Part shown: piece by piece, positions 29,501 to 41,400 of the stretch
How positions within the stretch are numbered: the stretch's first letter is position 1
Layout of the letters: each line of letters opens with the position of its first letter
NCBI GenBank assembly: GCA_013400975.1
Contig: WBMZ01000259.1
Span: 1 to 64,000 of the forward strand
DNA from: Atrichornis clamosus
Lineage: Eukaryota > Chordata > Aves > Passeriformes > Menuridae
DNA length: 64,000 nucleotides
Reading direction: 5' to 3'
The notes under the pieces: generated by a model
Seen by the model: only the letters and a program-made list of their open reading frames with translations
Database searches by the model: none
What the model was told of the DNA's origin: nothing
Made by a program: the position numbers and the translations under genes

Positions 29501-32250
29501 GGCAAGCATGAGGAAGTCATTGACCAGCTTCTCAAAAGGTGTCCTGATGCAGCTGTGTTCTACGCTCAGCATGAGCTGAAAGGTGACAGTCAGGTGTGCT
29601 ACTTTCAATACAGTTGTGCATTATCTTTTGGGTTTTTTCCCCCTGACTAAAATGCTCTATGTACAGATGGCCTCTGGATGGATCACATAGCCCAGCTTTT
29701 AGACAAAATAAATTGCTTAGCTTTCATTGAACCTCTTCCTTGGCATTTTAATTCCTCAACTCAGTCCCCAGAAATTTTAATGTAATTTTCCTCCAGTTTC
29801 TGTCACTTAACTGTATTCATTATAGTAAGCTCAAAGCATAGTCTTTTCAGATGGCAGTGCCTCAGAAAAGGGAGAGTAATATGTTCTTTTCCCACCGTAA
29901 ATGAAAAGCTGCCTAGGTTCTCAGTAATTGGCTATGCTCTAAATTGTTTGACCATGTTTATAATGTAAAATCTTAATGATAAGCTAACTGATAAGAGAAC
30001 ATGATGCTTCAAATAGAATCGCACTTAAATATGTTCTTCCTGTGTGTTGTAGTGACATCTTCTGACCTTCTAGCATCAGAATGGTACTGGTGAACTAGTG
30101 GAAAGATGATGTCTTTGTGTCCCATTTTCCCATTAGGCCTGTATACAATTTTAATGTTGGAACTGATTTTATTGCAGTGTACCAGGAGTACAAGAGTTTA
30201 CTTCTGCTGCCCTCCACAGCTACTCAGTTGTACACAGCTTTGCTGACCAGAGTCAGCAAAGGTGATCTCTACCGCACGGATGTACTAGGACTCTATTCAA
30301 AACCAGATCTGAGCTTTGGAATCAGATCTGAAGATAGTTTCTCTGATTGTTTCCACATTACAGTTGAGGTTGCAGCACTGAAGCTGAACACAAGTGAAAG
30401 AAAATAGTTACCACGTTTCAAAGAAGGAGGAAAGAAATCCCTTTCCTTCTCTCCATTCTTATCAACAAAAACTGTACGCAAAACGTAATTCTCTACTACA
30501 GCTGCTGAAATCAGACAGATCAGGTCAGGAGACAGAGCAATGTTCTTGTAGCATAGTTATTCACTGCTTTGCCTGAAGCTGTTCTGAGAGGAAAAAAATA
30601 ATTCTCTGACTGCATCAGTCTTGCTAATTATGTGACTTTTTTTTGTCTTCTAAACTTTTTTTCTGTGGAGGTACGAGGGACACTATGTAAAGATTTTTGA
30701 GCAGAAAAAGGTTGCACTGAAGATTGAAAAAGTACAACATGCAAAATCACTGCATTTCAAAGCATCATATAAATTAATTATGGAGTGCATCATAACCAAG
30801 CTATATTTGCATACATCTGAGCTTAGTTCAGTGTATTTTTAGCAGGTCTTTCATACCCTGAATTGCAGTCCTTGATTTACACTTTTGCTATGGGTTTTTG
30901 TGGATTAGGCTCTGTGGTGGAACAAGCTGCTTCCTGAACTTTGCAAGAGAACCAGACTTACTGGAAATGACTGCCCTATTCTTATTTCATCACTCAAAGG
31001 TAAATCAATTGGTTGCAACGCAACTCCAGAAGCCTTTGTACTTCAGCTAACATTCTTAATAACTGTTCAGACTAAGGACTACTGATGTGATAATTTGGAA
31101 AAAATGGGAACCTTTTTCTTCAGTTAAATCTAATACAGTTTAGCAGCCTTTCTGGTCATTAGCACAGAACTCTGCAACATATAAAAATCATGGCATTCAT
31201 TTTGTATTGAAACCAGTTAAGTTGTAATCATAGTGTTTCTGGATAGGTCAGGAATAGACACCATTAAAAAAACCTACTAAGTAGAACTAATTATGATTGG
31301 TTTTTTTCTAGCCTGAATGACTATATGGTTATTAGGTAACAGACTGCTATTGATAACACAGGGGAGGCTTAAGTGTTTATTGATGATTAGGTCACAGACT
31401 GAAAAAAACCACAGTTAATACTAGAAATAGAGAAATCCACCCTAGTAGTTCTGTAGTCCTATTATTGCATGTTCATAGAAAGTTAATAATACTGTGTATA
31501 GCTGAGGGGCCAGTGTGGTTGTTTTGACAAATTAAGAATATTAAATAAAGCACATATATTGTTAAAAGAATGCCATTGGAATGCCTGAGAAAAACAACGT
31601 CGTGGGGTTGCATTGTGCAACACAGGTTGCCATTCTCTATCATAAAGTTCTAGTTTCTGGTACCAGCAGTTTTTCTTTAGAATTATTTTCATGCAGTGAC
31701 TGTGCTGTAATTGCTTAAGAACATAATGTTAAACAGCTTGGTTTGAGAAGCTGCTTGCAAAACATCCAATTTTACAGATAGTGTTGAGTTAGAGTTCTAG
31801 TAAGATTTCTAGAGCTGCCTTTGCACTTCATACAAAACATGTGAAGTACTAGATCAGACTTTCATTAGTGGTAGTACCATGTGTAGACCCGATGAGTCAA
31901 GATAGAGGTATGGTTTTAATCTGAGTCATAATTTCAGTTTACTTTCTAGATTTCCTGTAGTTGCATTTGCACCCAAATGGCTATGTCTCAAATTTCATTC
32001 CACTTGTAATATTTAAATAATTTAATGACTTCAGTTAGTAATTACATTGTTAATTCTTTGGGTTTTTTCTTCGTTCTAAACTCAAAATACCTAAACAATA
32101 TTTTCTCCCCTGCTCTGAGCAGAAACTTTATCAGTTGTTGCAATGGAACTGGAACTAAGGGATTTCCTCAGTCTTCTACCAGAGGATGGAACTGCAGCAT
32201 TTTTCCTACCACATGTTCTTCACTGCAGCCAGAGGAAGCTTCTGAGCTAA
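13945..32250 (+). CDS. HPS3: HPS3, BLOC-2 complex subunit 3
   Basis: HPS3 forms BLOC-2 with HPS5 and HPS6 and directs cargo to melanosomes and other lysosome-related organelles; loss causes Hermansky-Pudlak syndrome in mammals. All 17 exons read through with GT-AG junctions and consistent phases: 13945-14167, 14981-15463, 16698-16884, 17856-17941, 19524-19716, 19987-20068, 21851-22005, 23527-23635, 23838-24019, 24369-24546, 25183-25413, 26846-27031, 28198-28386, 28927-29034, 29387-29593, 30909-30999, 32123-32250. That gives 3018 bases, 1005 residues; the human protein is 1004. Landmarks: start [71 protein letters not shown] and C-terminal [12 protein letters not shown]. The clathrin box reported as LLDFE in human reads VLDFE here (15277-15291). 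No disabling change was seen. CR1 fragments lie in introns 3, 4 and 7. Confidence 0.97.
17080..17385 (-). mobile_element. CR1 LINE 3' fragment in HPS3 intron 3
   Basis: Reverse-oriented CR1 3' sequence. On the plus strand it starts with AAGGGATCTGCAAAAAATC and ATCTAGTCCAACTGCC and runs through the conserved CCCTCTAGGAAGCTTGTTC-type segment and the AGAAAATGCTTCCTCATGTC-type segment. It is 5'-truncated, as is usual for avian CR1, and lies antisense inside the intron. Confidence 0.85.
18475..18960 (-). mobile_element. CR1 LINE 3' fragment with ORF2 C-terminus, HPS3 intron 4
   Basis: The minus-strand translation at 18478-18720 shows [20 protein letters not shown], the conserved C-terminal part of CR1 ORF2. 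The plus strand begins with AGAATCATAGAATGTCCTGA and GTTGGAAGGGACCCACAAGG, the reverse complement of the CR1 3' end. The frame breaks soon after, so the element is dead and 5'-truncated. Confidence 0.9.
20850..21200. repeat. GC-richer insert in HPS3 intron 6, probable old repeat
   Basis: A block richer in GC than the rest of the intron, containing AGGCAACAGGCTGCCTCCTG and AGGTGCTGCAGCTTGCTGTC. It is not explained by an HPS3 exon and has no convincing coding frame. It looks like a remnant of a dispersed repeat, but I cannot name the family. Confidence 0.3.
23131..23262 (+). mobile_element. CR1 LINE 3'-end fragment in HPS3 intron 7
   Basis: Forward CR1 3' end: GATTGGATGAGGCCCTGGGC, GTGGGTGGCATCCCATGCC and GGTTGGAACTAGGTGATC, followed by TTTAAGGTCC. 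The terminal part contains a three-fold CCAAG repeat (23229-23245) where CR1 normally has TTCCAACCCAAACCATT. Confidence 0.85.
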
Positions 32251-32295
32251 AACAATGCAAGTCTGCTATCCACTCAACTGCAAAGAATGTGCTGT

Positions 32296-32301
32296 AATAA
32301 A
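32296..32301 (+). promoter_or_regulatory. Candidate poly(A) signal of HPS3
   Basis: AATAAA lies 46 bases after the HPS3 stop. A second AATAAA is at 32988-32993. Which one is used, or whether both are, cannot be told from sequence. Confidence 0.5.
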
Positions 32302-35300
32302 AAAGTACATGAAACAAACAGTAGAACTCAATATAAGGTACTGTGAGACTCCCTTCACATAAATCTAATGTCAACTACTGAAGGACAGCTGTTGTCTGAG
32401 GCAAAGCATCTGTTGTGTAGCTAATTCTGGTGCCAAAGCAGCTAGAAAATACTCTGCAGTACAACTAGACATACAGTGTTCACCGAAAGTAAAGTAGAAA
32501 GTCGATCTTAAATCTGTTAGTTGAATCACTGATCTAGGAGGGAGTTCAGGCTCTGACACTCTATGAGTAAAATTAAGTACCTTAACTCTTCCAAGTGGAA
32601 TTGGGCCCAACTGACTTCATTTTGCAACACAATTTCCTTGAATTCTAGCTGGCAAAATCAGTCTGCTGCTCTGTCATCTTAGTTACATACCCATGCAAGG
32701 GTCACACTGAAAGTGTTTTAATTTAGCAATTCACAGGAAAAGGCCATTAATCAAAGAGAAACAGAAGTGGAAGAGATGTTGGCTTGCTGGTCTTTGTTTT
32801 CTTTCTTCTCCTGTTATACTCAGTCACTGGACAGTATCTGAAGTATCGCTAGGCCATAAATCCAGCTGAAAACTCTTACTTCTAGGGTTTTTGGTAAGTG
32901 TCTCAGGTACTTGTGCACGTGTGTACTGATGTTTGTCTTGTGAGCAGAAAGCGTCTTTCTGCTCCTTCAGAGCTAGAATTCAGTCATAATAAACTGTCAC
33001 AATGTTTATGAGTTTCTTATGAATGTAGTTTGGGTTTTTTGACAATCTACCAAAAATACAATGACTGCCATGATCCCTTAACCATCTAAACCATCTAAAG
33101 GCCTAATTTGCCGACACTGACTATCAAATCTATTTTCACTGAAGTTACAATGTTACTTAAACCTATAGAAGCCAGTCAGATCATCTATATTTCAGCTAAA
33201 ATGCATTAGCAAAACTAAAAGATGAATCAAAAGTAGTTTAACTTACCCAGGTAACATTCCTGCTACAGGTAGAATCAATGATCTAATTTACTGGTAGGAA
33301 TTTTGCTGGTTTCAGTATAATCATTCTGTGATTTAGGCTGGTTACAGAGAAGCAATTTCATTTGTTCTTATAGGTATAAAGCCCAGATATCTTCCTTTCC
33401 CTGCCTGTCCCATACATCCTTCCCTCTCGTTTGACACAGAGCTAACGTGAGGAGTTGGGCTATTGAAACACAGCTGGATGGCATGACCATATCTGCTCTT
33501 ACTGCTTTCATTTTTGACCAGCATCAGCCGTGCTCTAATACTGTTGCTTCCATCTGCCAGGAAACACTTTCCTTTACTGAGGGCTGCACTACATAACACC
33601 AAAATGATTCCACTGCAGGAGTTACTTAAGAGTCATCAGAGCAAAGCTCTTCAGTACTGTAGTCACCAAATTTTGGCCTTCACTGTCTGTCTTTCATCAG
33701 GCTTATTTCAGCATAACTTTGTCTGCCTTGGAATTATTATCATAACAGAAAACCAAAAGCATCTTGTGCAATCATGACCCCTCAGCCTTCACAGCCTTTA
33801 AATGCACTGTCTTGAAAGATACTACAGCATAAAATTATAAAAGAATTCAACAGAAATAATAGAACTATTTTGTTAACTGCTCAATTATGCAATACTATAT
33901 ATATTTTCAGTGTGAATCTATGGATAAAGTGATAACCAAATTCCTATTTTCTAAGCAGTTGCTACTAACATATCTATCTAGTAAAATGTGACAGTGTGAT
34001 GACAGATACCCAATACAAATTTTGCTGTTATACAGGGGGTTTTGCAAACTTAGAAGTACGTTTCATTAGCTCTTCCATGTTCCTCAGCTGCGAAATAACA
34101 TGCATTGGCTGTCACCTAGAATATGTTTAGCTTACAAGATTCTGTTTTTATTTATAGAAAAATATAAGTTGTTACATCCATTCAGCTGTTTTAGTCTGTG
34201 GTTCTTTTCTTAGCCATGGCCAATATGTGAAATCTTCCAAAATGTGTAGAGATGAGTTGTCCAGAAGAGAGTATTTTCCAAGAAATGCTTCATTGAAGGT
34301 AGACCTTGGAGTATCACTGTGTTAAAATGCTCTCGTCATTCTTGTGTGCCTGGCATGCCTTTATGCTTGAACTGACTGAATAGTTTTGGGAACAAAGACT
34401 GTTGGTCTGTAAGGGGAAAAATAGCTTTTTGTTACATTTCATGAAAGGAATGTGCATACGGCCAAGAGTCCAAAATGAGCACAGAGGATCCAAGTACCTT
34501 CTGGACATTGTGAGCTAGATTTAAAAACAACTTTAAGATGCACTGAAGAGTACATTTTAATGCACTTTAAATGGCTAATAATAAAAAATCCAGCATACTG
34601 CTGCTACAAGTTAAAAGTCTGTTTCTACGTGTGTTTCTGTGTACTCTTGAATCAGCCTTTTTATTGTCTGTGCAGGTTTGGCATAACATACTCTCTAAAT
34701 CAATAGGGTTTATCAAATAGAACTGGATTGTGTTTCACATTCCGGTGGTTTATCACATAGAATTAGATTTCCCGTTAAACATTGCATTCTGTATTTTAGT
34801 ATAGATATAAGTGTAAATCATATCGTTGTATATATATGTATACATACATCACATATTTTGAAATACTTCTACTGTTTTCTTTCTGTCAACTACAAGAAAT
34901 ACCTGTTACACTCTGTCTTTTGAGTACTGGAAAGTGTTGCTTTTAAAATTGTATTAACTTCGTAGAAACAAGAACTTACAAAATTCTTGAAGATTGCTAG
35001 AGCAAGGTAATAGTGTCTGTAAAGCTACAACATGCCCTTGAGAAAGAAAATACTATTTTAGTTTTTCAGTACTTTAACTGCGTGGGGATGATGTATTCAG
35101 CTGCATTTACCAACTGTTTTGTTTTCAATGAAGACTGAGATGGAGTCTGCAACTACTAGCACTTCTTGTGACAGAAATACTCTTGTGTCATGAAGAATTC
35201 TTTTAAAATAAAGAAGTCTGTCACTTTGATTTCATGGATGGTAAACCAAAGTAATAATCAATAATCATCCAGTTCTTTGCCTACTTTACCTTCCTGAGCA

Positions 35301-35446
35301 GCGCCGAGGGAAGTATGGCCACATGGCTTGCAACATCCTGGCTTCTAGACATGGAATATTGCTGGATGCCTGAACTGGTTCTAAGTATGCTGGCCTGTCT
35401 GTAAGCCCCATTGTGCATCTTTAAACATAACAGACATTACTGAGCT
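32302..35446. other. Interval between convergent HPS3 and CP genes
   Basis: AT-rich sequence between the HPS3 stop and the last CP exon that I can read. It should hold both 3' UTRs and possibly a small last CP exon. Minus-strand AATAAA signals appear as TTTATT near 34150 and 34660. No other coding exon was recognised. Confidence 0.5.
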
Positions 35447-38400
35447 GGATGGCTCTTACCTTCCTTCGGGAGCACGGTGTAGGTCGCCTCCATGCCCGCG
35501 TGGATGTGGTCAGTAACGTGACAGTGTAATAGCCAGGTTCCAGGGTTCTGTGGGGTCATTTCCACAGTTTGAAATGTGCCAGGGAACAGATCAAAGACGT
35601 CTGCCCGGTAAACCCCTGTTTGCTTCAGGACAAAAAGAAGCAGTTAAACTGTGACATTACCAGATGGCAGTAATATTTAAGCTTTATCCATTTATCCAAA
35701 AAGTATTTTAAACACAGTTGAATGAAAAGACAACTTATGTGTGTCATTTCTACCAAACCATCACTTTGTACATCCACTTCATGCTCCAAAGTTTAATAAA
35801 CTAGCAACTAAGTGGAAACGAAGGAGAACTACAGCCATGAAAAATTCACTGCTATCTTGTTGAACCAACTTTTGAGGTTACCAATGAGCAAATGCTACTA
35901 GCAGATACTCTTTGAGTCTTGTATGTTGGTCAAATACAGATTTGGAGCATAAAAACCTTACAGTCAAATTACAAGCCCCACTTGATAGTGTAATTTTTCA
36001 CTGTAGGTAACAGTCCTTGGTATTTGATCTACCTCTCATTCTTAACACAGCAAAAAATAAGTGAAAGAGACCTAATACCTTATAGTCAAAGCTGTGGCCG
36101 TGGAAGTGTGCTGTGTGAATGTCTATCTCATTGCCCATTCCCATCAGATACCAGCTCACATTATCTCCAACGTGCATAGTCAGGCCATGCAAATTTCCAA
36201 ACACCTTTCCATTAATGGCTAAAAAGAAGGAAAGATAGAAAAAAGAAGATTTTGTGTATTGTGTGTTGTTGATCTCTAATACAATAGAGATTGAAAGATT
36301 TGAAAGCCAGTGCCAGACAAAACAATGGCTTTGGAGAGCCCATTATGATTGGGTGTGCTTATATTCCACATTAAACTAGAAAGAAAGACATAATAAATAA
36401 AATTTCTTTGCTGTACACCATTGCTAATATTGCAGCTCTTAAAGATATGCATTTCCTGCAGCTCTTTGTAAAAGAGTAACCTTTACAAGGACATGCTTTC
36501 AGGATGTGCATAGCCTTCCCAACTTATCCAGAACAGTTTACTGATATCAAATAAAAAACTTCAACTTTCATTTTCATTATTTCTCTCCTCAAAACTTCAA
36601 CATGGGAATATTTTAGGGGGTTGTTGTTGTTGTTAGGGGTTTTTTAGCTTATGAAAAGAAGTCATTCAGTGTCTTTAGCAGAGTTTTCAAACAGTTTGAT
36701 AGTTTTTCAGACCTTCTGTCCTAGAACTGGAAATTCAGGGGGCTGAGAAAGTCAAGTTTATATGCAGTATTTTCAAACATATAATTTTATAGAGTTCCCA
36801 GAGCTATATGAACTAAATTGGGAAACATACCATGCATCTTATTACTTTCAAGGAATTCCTCATCCTCTTTGTCAACAAGGTGTGGGTTGGTAGAATAGGT
36901 TTTAATGTTTTCATCCAAGTACCATGACTCATTTTCATCAAAAACCATAAAGAGAAGAGCAAATTGAACTTTCTTTTTAGTATGAAATGATGGCAAGTAG
37001 TGTCTATGACACACAACGAGTGTGCCTATTAATCCACTGTAAGTGTCCTGAAATGACAAATGAAAACCCACATAATTGCAAGATGTAACTAAGCAGAAGT
37101 ACTTTTAATGACATACATGAATCCTCTTACTATCTTCACAGCTGTCAGTATCTGGGAATAAGGGCAACCAGTGTCAGACAAACAACGTCATTTCTCCACT
37201 ATTATATGCTACCCAGGTATCAAGGACCAAGTTCAATGAAGACTGCCTCATTTTCATCTCTTGCTAGAAATAAACATTCATTCCATATTAATTTCTTGGG
37301 CTTTTTTTTTTCATGCTATTTTTATGATTTTGAGCTTGGTTTCCATTCAAAAAACACTTCTTGACACTTTATTTGTGTTTGTTGAGACATGAAGGCAAGA
37401 ATACATTCATTTCCATTAAAAATATTATGTTAAGCTAATGCATGCTTTGTAAAAAATGGCTGAGTTGTGTTTCACAGTTGCATGTTAGTTTTCCCACATA
37501 TGACTGATTAGATATTGAGCAAGCTGTAAAGTGTTAGCTTTATGAAGGGAATCTGAGATGATCTATGCCAACAGCAGAACAAGAAGGAAGCAAGAACATG
37601 AGCATCTGTGACATTTAAATTCTGCCCTGGTTTTATTGCAATTGGACTTCAAGGAACATTTAAATTCAAAGGTATGGTAATAGGGGAAATAGCAGAGAAA
37701 GCAGAAAAAATTGCAAATTCATCTCCTTCTGCTATAAGTATATCCATGTTGGAGTCATGAACAAAACTCTTCAGACTGATAGCAATGATATACCTTAACG
37801 ATGTCCACTGTTGAATGGTATGCCCAAGCAATACAATGTGAATCTCCTCTTTCAGGACTAGATCTCTCTGGGATTTTCCAGACATATGTTTTTGTTTCAC
37901 CTGAATTAAATAAGTATCAATGAATTTTTTAAGTTTTTAGTGCGGTGACCTGTAGGAGGTCATCCTGAAGCAGACACTATCTCCATTTACAGCTTATATT
38001 TGTCTTGAACTTCCCATTTACTGCACTGGCTATGTTATGGCCCCTTCTGCAGATTCTTGATTCTTCTTGACAATCGTTTTGTGGGTGTGTGAGTGCATGT
38101 CTGCACTAACCAGTTTACTGTACTTAATAAAGTTAATTGTATCTTTTGTAAAGATCACAGAGGAACTTCAGAAGTAATAGCATAAGCTATGCTTTCCCTA
38201 TGGAGACAAATCTGTTTGCTTTCAAACAATATGGTGCAACCACATTGTGTCAAAAAATTACTGATCAGTCAAAGACTAGAATACCTAGCAATAGTAAGCA
38301 GGGGCATTTGAACTGTAGAAATATTTGTCATAATCAGCATCAAAAATTTAAGAACCTGAGGTAAAACAAACAAAAATTCTGTCTTTTGTGCTTTCTGAAA

Positions 38401-41400
38401 GCTTGCTAAACCTTACTAGAAGTCTTGATGTTACCTGCTGGAAATAAGGAAGGATTGTTTGATACCTGGATTAGTTACAGCAACAGCAGAACTGTCGGTT
38501 TTCACTCCGTGGGCATGGATAGAATAAGGTCTTGATGCTAAGTTCTTAAAAACTATTGTAATTTTATCTCCATTATTTGACATAAGCAGTGGCCCTGTTG
38601 GATTGAAAATAAAGATTTACTTGGTTTTGCAAAACATCAGAGCAGACAGAGAGTTTGGTGTGTTCAAATTCACAACATTGGCTTATAATTCAGTTGAGAA
38701 TTGTACACAGATAATGTTCACCATGACATGCCAACTTGAAATGCTGAAGTTAAGCCTCTACGTCTCAAGTTGTGTGCACCTGCTGTGTACATGAAGTCAG
38801 TTTGGATGTTGCTGCCCAGTTTTATGCTGACATAGGAAGTACTGACCTCTCATCAGGCAGCAAACCAAAAGGGTTTTTTCCTTGTAAAGCAAGCAATGTT
38901 ATCTTGCAGGGGAAGCACCACAATAAAAGTTGCAATTCTAAGGATTTCCACTTAGATTTAGGCACTTTTTATGGGTCGTGTACTCAGTATTATTCAAATA
39001 GTGTCTTTTGATTTGTGCTACTGCATTTTTCACATTTTCAAAACTGAGTGACTTTACCTTGAATTTCCAGGTGCTGCTGCTCCTTTGCTCGGTTTTTGAG
39101 GGTACTGAATGTCTCATCAGTGTACTCACGATATACTACCTTTTTGTACTTTGAGCCAATGAATTTGTCATTTTTATTTAAAAATGGATTGCCAGGGCTG
39201 CCAAAAGAAAAAAAAAAAAAAAGCGTTTCTTCATGTATTTTAGAACATCTTTTGCAGGTATGTCAATTAAGTATCAAACAAGAATCCAGTTCAGTGAAAC
39301 AGCAATCTCATAAACTGCTAGTATCTTCATCATGAAAACATTCCTGTTAAGATGGGAAGTTTCTCTTTAAAAGGTTAAAAAACATACTATAAATGGACCA
39401 AATCTATATGGTACTTGAAAGAATGCTGAGTGGTTGGCCCGGCAGATACTTCAAATTGTAAGACACCCAGCAACTTGCATACTGAAATATAGAGCCCTCA
39501 GTGACTTGTGTAGATCTGAAAATAAGCCTAAAATTTGTAAAGCTTAAGTGCCTTGCTGAAATTAAATGTGAGGGACTGATTCTCTGCTGAGATCAGGGGG
39601 ACTTGAGACAAGAGGGGAAAAAAAGGTCTGATAATAACATAGTCCTTATTGCTTGTGCTTAGAATTTTGTCAGAGTCCACTGCACTGTGCAGGCCCAGGA
39701 AATGTGCTATCAAACTGAGGAAAAAGAAAAAATTGCAATTAAGTTAATAACAAAATATAGACAGTTACAATCTGCTACTTTGAACTCAAGTTATTCAAGT
39801 GGAACACAGAAATTCATCAGTTCTTGGTTAGCCTTTTCTGCTAATTGGCATTAATTATTTGATCCAAGCAGTTCTCCCTCATTGAGATTCAAATACTGGA
39901 AGTAAAACACCAAGACAACAAGCTTCATAGTGAGTGGATTCAATCATGGACATATCTTACGTAAGCTCATGAAATTGAGAGGGGTAAAAAAGAACCTTAC
40001 TCAGAGCACAAATAAACATGGGACAAAGACTTCTTACAGATTGTAAGTAATCAATTATCAGGACAAAGTAGTCATCGTAGATATGATGGCAATGAACACT
40101 TTATACTTTCCACATCAAGGACTACCAACATCAGTAAATAATAAATGCACATGCAGTATCCAGGATCCGTGAAAATCTACACCTGTCCCACAGAAGATCT
40201 ATGCTGGACTAGTTATCGAACATTGTGCTCTCTGGCTTGGTTACATGGCTACTCTATTGGGGAAGGACCGCAAACTCAAGTGAGCCCGTAAATATATATG
40301 AAAAAAAGGTGTCTAAAAATGTCAGGAGGAGGAAAAGGTTCAGAGGAGAAGTAAGTTGCTCCTTTGGGTTTTTTGCATTTTTTTTCCCCTGTGTATATTC
40401 CAAAGTACCTTTCTTCATGGTATTGATGCCGCTCAAACTCCCATGTCCTGTTAGGAGAATAGTCCCATTCAACTTCCACTGCGGCAATGTAGTAAATCTT
40501 TTCATGCAAATACATAGATAAATCTACATTCCACCAATGGCATTGTTTCACTTTGTAGTTCTGTTTCATGCCCCCAGTGTAGTGGTCTGTTGTGAGGCAG
40601 GACACTTCAAAAACTCCTAGAGGCCATACAAGAAACAAAGACTTGAGGAGACTGAGACACAGGCTATGGCTCATATAAGGTCAAAAATCTTTGTCCAGTG
40701 TGGCTACTTGTAGTAATAAAATTCAGCATACAGAGGAGCTAAAAAAATCAAGGCTTTAGCATTAAGAGCATATGTCCCTACAGTTTGCTGCCCTTCAAAC
40801 ACAGCTGTACACAGTTTTAGCACCAGGATCAAAATACCAGCTACTTAAAGCTTGTCTCTATGCAGAAAACATTAATAGATAACAGTTTCTGCATTAATAA
40901 CAGCATTTTTAAACAAGACATTTACCTTCAGAATCAGGCTTCATAATAGCTGTAAGAACTGTATGTGGAAACAGATTTGCTGTATCCCTTCTTGTTCCTT
41001 TAGTTACAAATGTGTTTTCTGAGAAGTATATCCCATGGACATCAACTTCTGAACCCAAGCCCATCAAATGCCAGGAAACAACACTTCCTTTACACATCTC
41101 AAGACCAGGCTGATTTCCGTACATATAACCATTAATGGCTATAGAAGATTTGAAAAAGCAAAACCCACCTTGGTTAATATATTACTTAATTCTGCAATAG
41201 TGATTAATTAGTAAACACTTCAGATGTAATGTCATGCCTTAGACTGTCAGAAATATCAGTAATGCTTTATCACATCAACAAAACTAGAGAATCAACTAAA
41301 GCCAAACAACTTTTAAACCCCAGTGTTTAAAAATAATTTCTAACTGTTCTCCTTTTCAGTGTCTAAAGTATATATTCCTGCCTTGACGAACTGGAAATTC

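Noticed and set aside
30117..30407. 97-codon frame in HPS3 intron 15
   Set aside because: No counterpart in HPS3; exon 15 joins exon 16 (30909) in phase without it, and no clear acceptor/donor pair was seen.
37649..37900. 84-codon minus-strand frame overlapping CP exon 15
   Set aside because: Wrong frame: the true CP reading ([11 protein letters not shown]) uses another frame of 37794-37900.
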